In this document: positions 4,683-5,388 of the stretch, in pieces | Numbering within the stretch: position 1 is the stretch's first letter | Layout: each line of letters starts with the position of its first letter | Assembly (NCBI GenBank): GCA_002341805.1 | Contig: DDOS01000069.1 | Location: forward strand, 933-6,320 | Length of the DNA: 5,388 nucleotides | Origin: Aquificaceae bacterium UBA2488 | Lineage (GTDB): Bacteria > Aquificota > Aquificia > Aquificales > Aquificaceae | Reading direction: 5' to 3' | The notes under the pieces: generated by a model | Databases searched by the model: none | Told to the model about the DNA's origin: nothing | The model's input: only the letters and a program-made list of their open reading frames with translations | Program-made: the position numbers and the translations under genes

Positions 4683-5388
4683 AGCTTTACCTCCTTTAGT
4701 ATCTCTTCTATTATAATATGGTTTTTATGCTGCGTGGTATCATCAGTGAGTATCCTATGAGAAAAAGCTATGGGAGCAAGCTCTATGACATCAAAAGGTG
4801 TTACAAAATCCCTTTCCATTATAAAAGCGTAAGACTTAACAAGGTCCACCATTTGAATAGCTCCTCTTGGGGAAATACCTATGATAACATCTTTGTGGAT
4901 TCTTGTTTTTTTGACAATATACATAATGATATCTACCACCTCTTCTGATATATATATGTGTTTTGTATGTTTTATGATATCTAAAACGTCTTGCTTTGTT
5001 AACACTGGCTGAATATCTTGAAGTCTTTTTGAGGGATCTCCGTTTAGAAGCATAGATTTTTCTATGTCTTCTGGGGGATAACCCATTGATACTTTTATCA
5101 TAAATCTATCCAGCTCTGACTCTGGTAATACAAAAGTGCCATAACTATCCACTGGATTTTGAGTGGCTATCACACAAAAAGGCTCCTCCAATCTATAAGT
5201 ATGTCCTTCTACGCTTACCGTTTTTTCTGCCATAGCCTCCAAGAGAGCACTTTGGGTCTTTGGAGTAGCCCTATTTATCTCATCTGCTAAGACTATATTA
5301 GCAAATATAGGACCTTCTCTAAATATAAAATTTCTCTTATGTTCATCATACATATATATGCCTATGATATCAGAGGGCATCAAATCTG
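4679..5388 (-). CDS. MoxR-family AAA+ ATPase (5' part beyond right edge)
   Basis: C-terminal 235 residues of a MoxR-type ATPase, a chaperone-like family that helps assemble or activate protein complexes, often metalloenzymes or cell-envelope systems. The frame stays open to the right edge, reading DLMPSDIIG, so the gene continues; the Met/Leu codons at 5378-5383 are internal, not the start. From the edge one sees Walker B VLADEINRA (residues 33-40), TQSALLEAMAEKTV, sensor 1 VIATQNP (72-78), the arginine-finger region ELDRF (91-95) and sensor 2 in the lid, SPRGA (172-176). The missing N-terminus should hold Walker A. Usual MoxR partners (DUF58 and von Willebrand A proteins) do not follow; instead a LapA-like gene and ppx do. 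The stop overlaps the next start by 4 bases. Confidence 0.94.
   Translation of the reverse strand, partial: DLMPSDIIGIYMYDEHKRNFIFREGPIFANIVLADEINRATPKTQSALLEAMAEKTVSVEGHTYRLEEPFCVIATQNPVDSYGTFVLPESELDRFMIKVSMGYPPEDIEKSMLLNGDPSKRLQDIQPVLTKQDVLDIIKHTKHIYISEEVVDIIMYIVKKTRIHKDVIIGISPRGAIQMVDLVKSYAFIMERDFVTPFDVIELAPIAFSHRILTDDTTQHKNHIIIEEILKEVKL

Noticed and set aside
4718..4948. Plus-strand open frame of 76 codons
   Set aside because: Antisense to the moxR lid region; composition is unlike a real protein and there is no start signal.
5378..5383. TTG/ATG near the right edge as the moxR start
   Set aside because: The frame is open to the edge and reads into the conserved internal DLMPSDIIG motif; the Walker A part must lie further upstream.

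Overview
The window is dense bacterial DNA of low GC content, with no gene-free stretch longer than about 100 bases. Proteins, codon choice and strong AGGAGG-type ribosome binding sites fit a low-GC member of the Aquificales. The exopolyphosphatase-family protein closely resembles the Aquifex enzyme as I recall it, and the combination of twin TatA proteins, CheY/CheZ and a soluble PAS chemoreceptor suggests a Hydrogenobaculum-like genus. The taxonomic call is inference from recalled family sequences; no search was run.

Layout. (1) Positions 1-2623, minus strand: a tight five-gene transcription unit read right to left as tatA - tatA - cheZ - cheY - mcp. The two TatA genes are a tandem duplication (protein-export pore subunits). 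The next three encode a CheY phosphatase, the motor response regulator and a cytoplasmic chemoreceptor that runs off the left edge. From the second tatA onward, gene gaps are 1, 9 and 11 bases, and ribosome binding sites overlap upstream stop codons, so the Tat and chemotaxis genes are probably co-transcribed and partly translationally coupled. (2) Positions 2624-2725: a short divergent promoter region with recognisable, interleaved -10/-35 elements for both directions and a 10-bp perfect palindrome. (3) Positions 2726-3577, plus strand: a two-gene unit of a small one-helix membrane protein with an HxHCxxC motif (function unknown) and a compact, signal-less molybdopterin oxidoreductase of the sulfite-oxidase/COG2041 type. 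(4) Positions 3574-5388, minus strand: moxR-type AAA+ ATPase (open at the right edge) - LapA/DUF1049-like small membrane protein - Ppx/GppA phosphatase. These are chained by two 4-base ATGA stop/start overlaps and converge on the oxidoreductase gene with a 4-base overlap of stop codons.

Together: receptor, CheY and CheZ form the input, output and signal-termination parts of a chemotaxis pathway; CheA, CheW and the motor must be encoded elsewhere. The TatA proteins export folded, often cofactor-containing proteins and face a molybdenum-enzyme gene across the divergent promoter, but that enzyme shows no twin-arginine signal, so a direct functional link is unproven. The moxR unit combines a chaperone-type ATPase with a polyphosphate/(p)ppGpp phosphatase. 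The least explained item is the small HxHCxxC membrane protein paired with the molybdoenzyme. I found no mobile element, CRISPR array, tRNA, rRNA or convincing intrinsic terminator.
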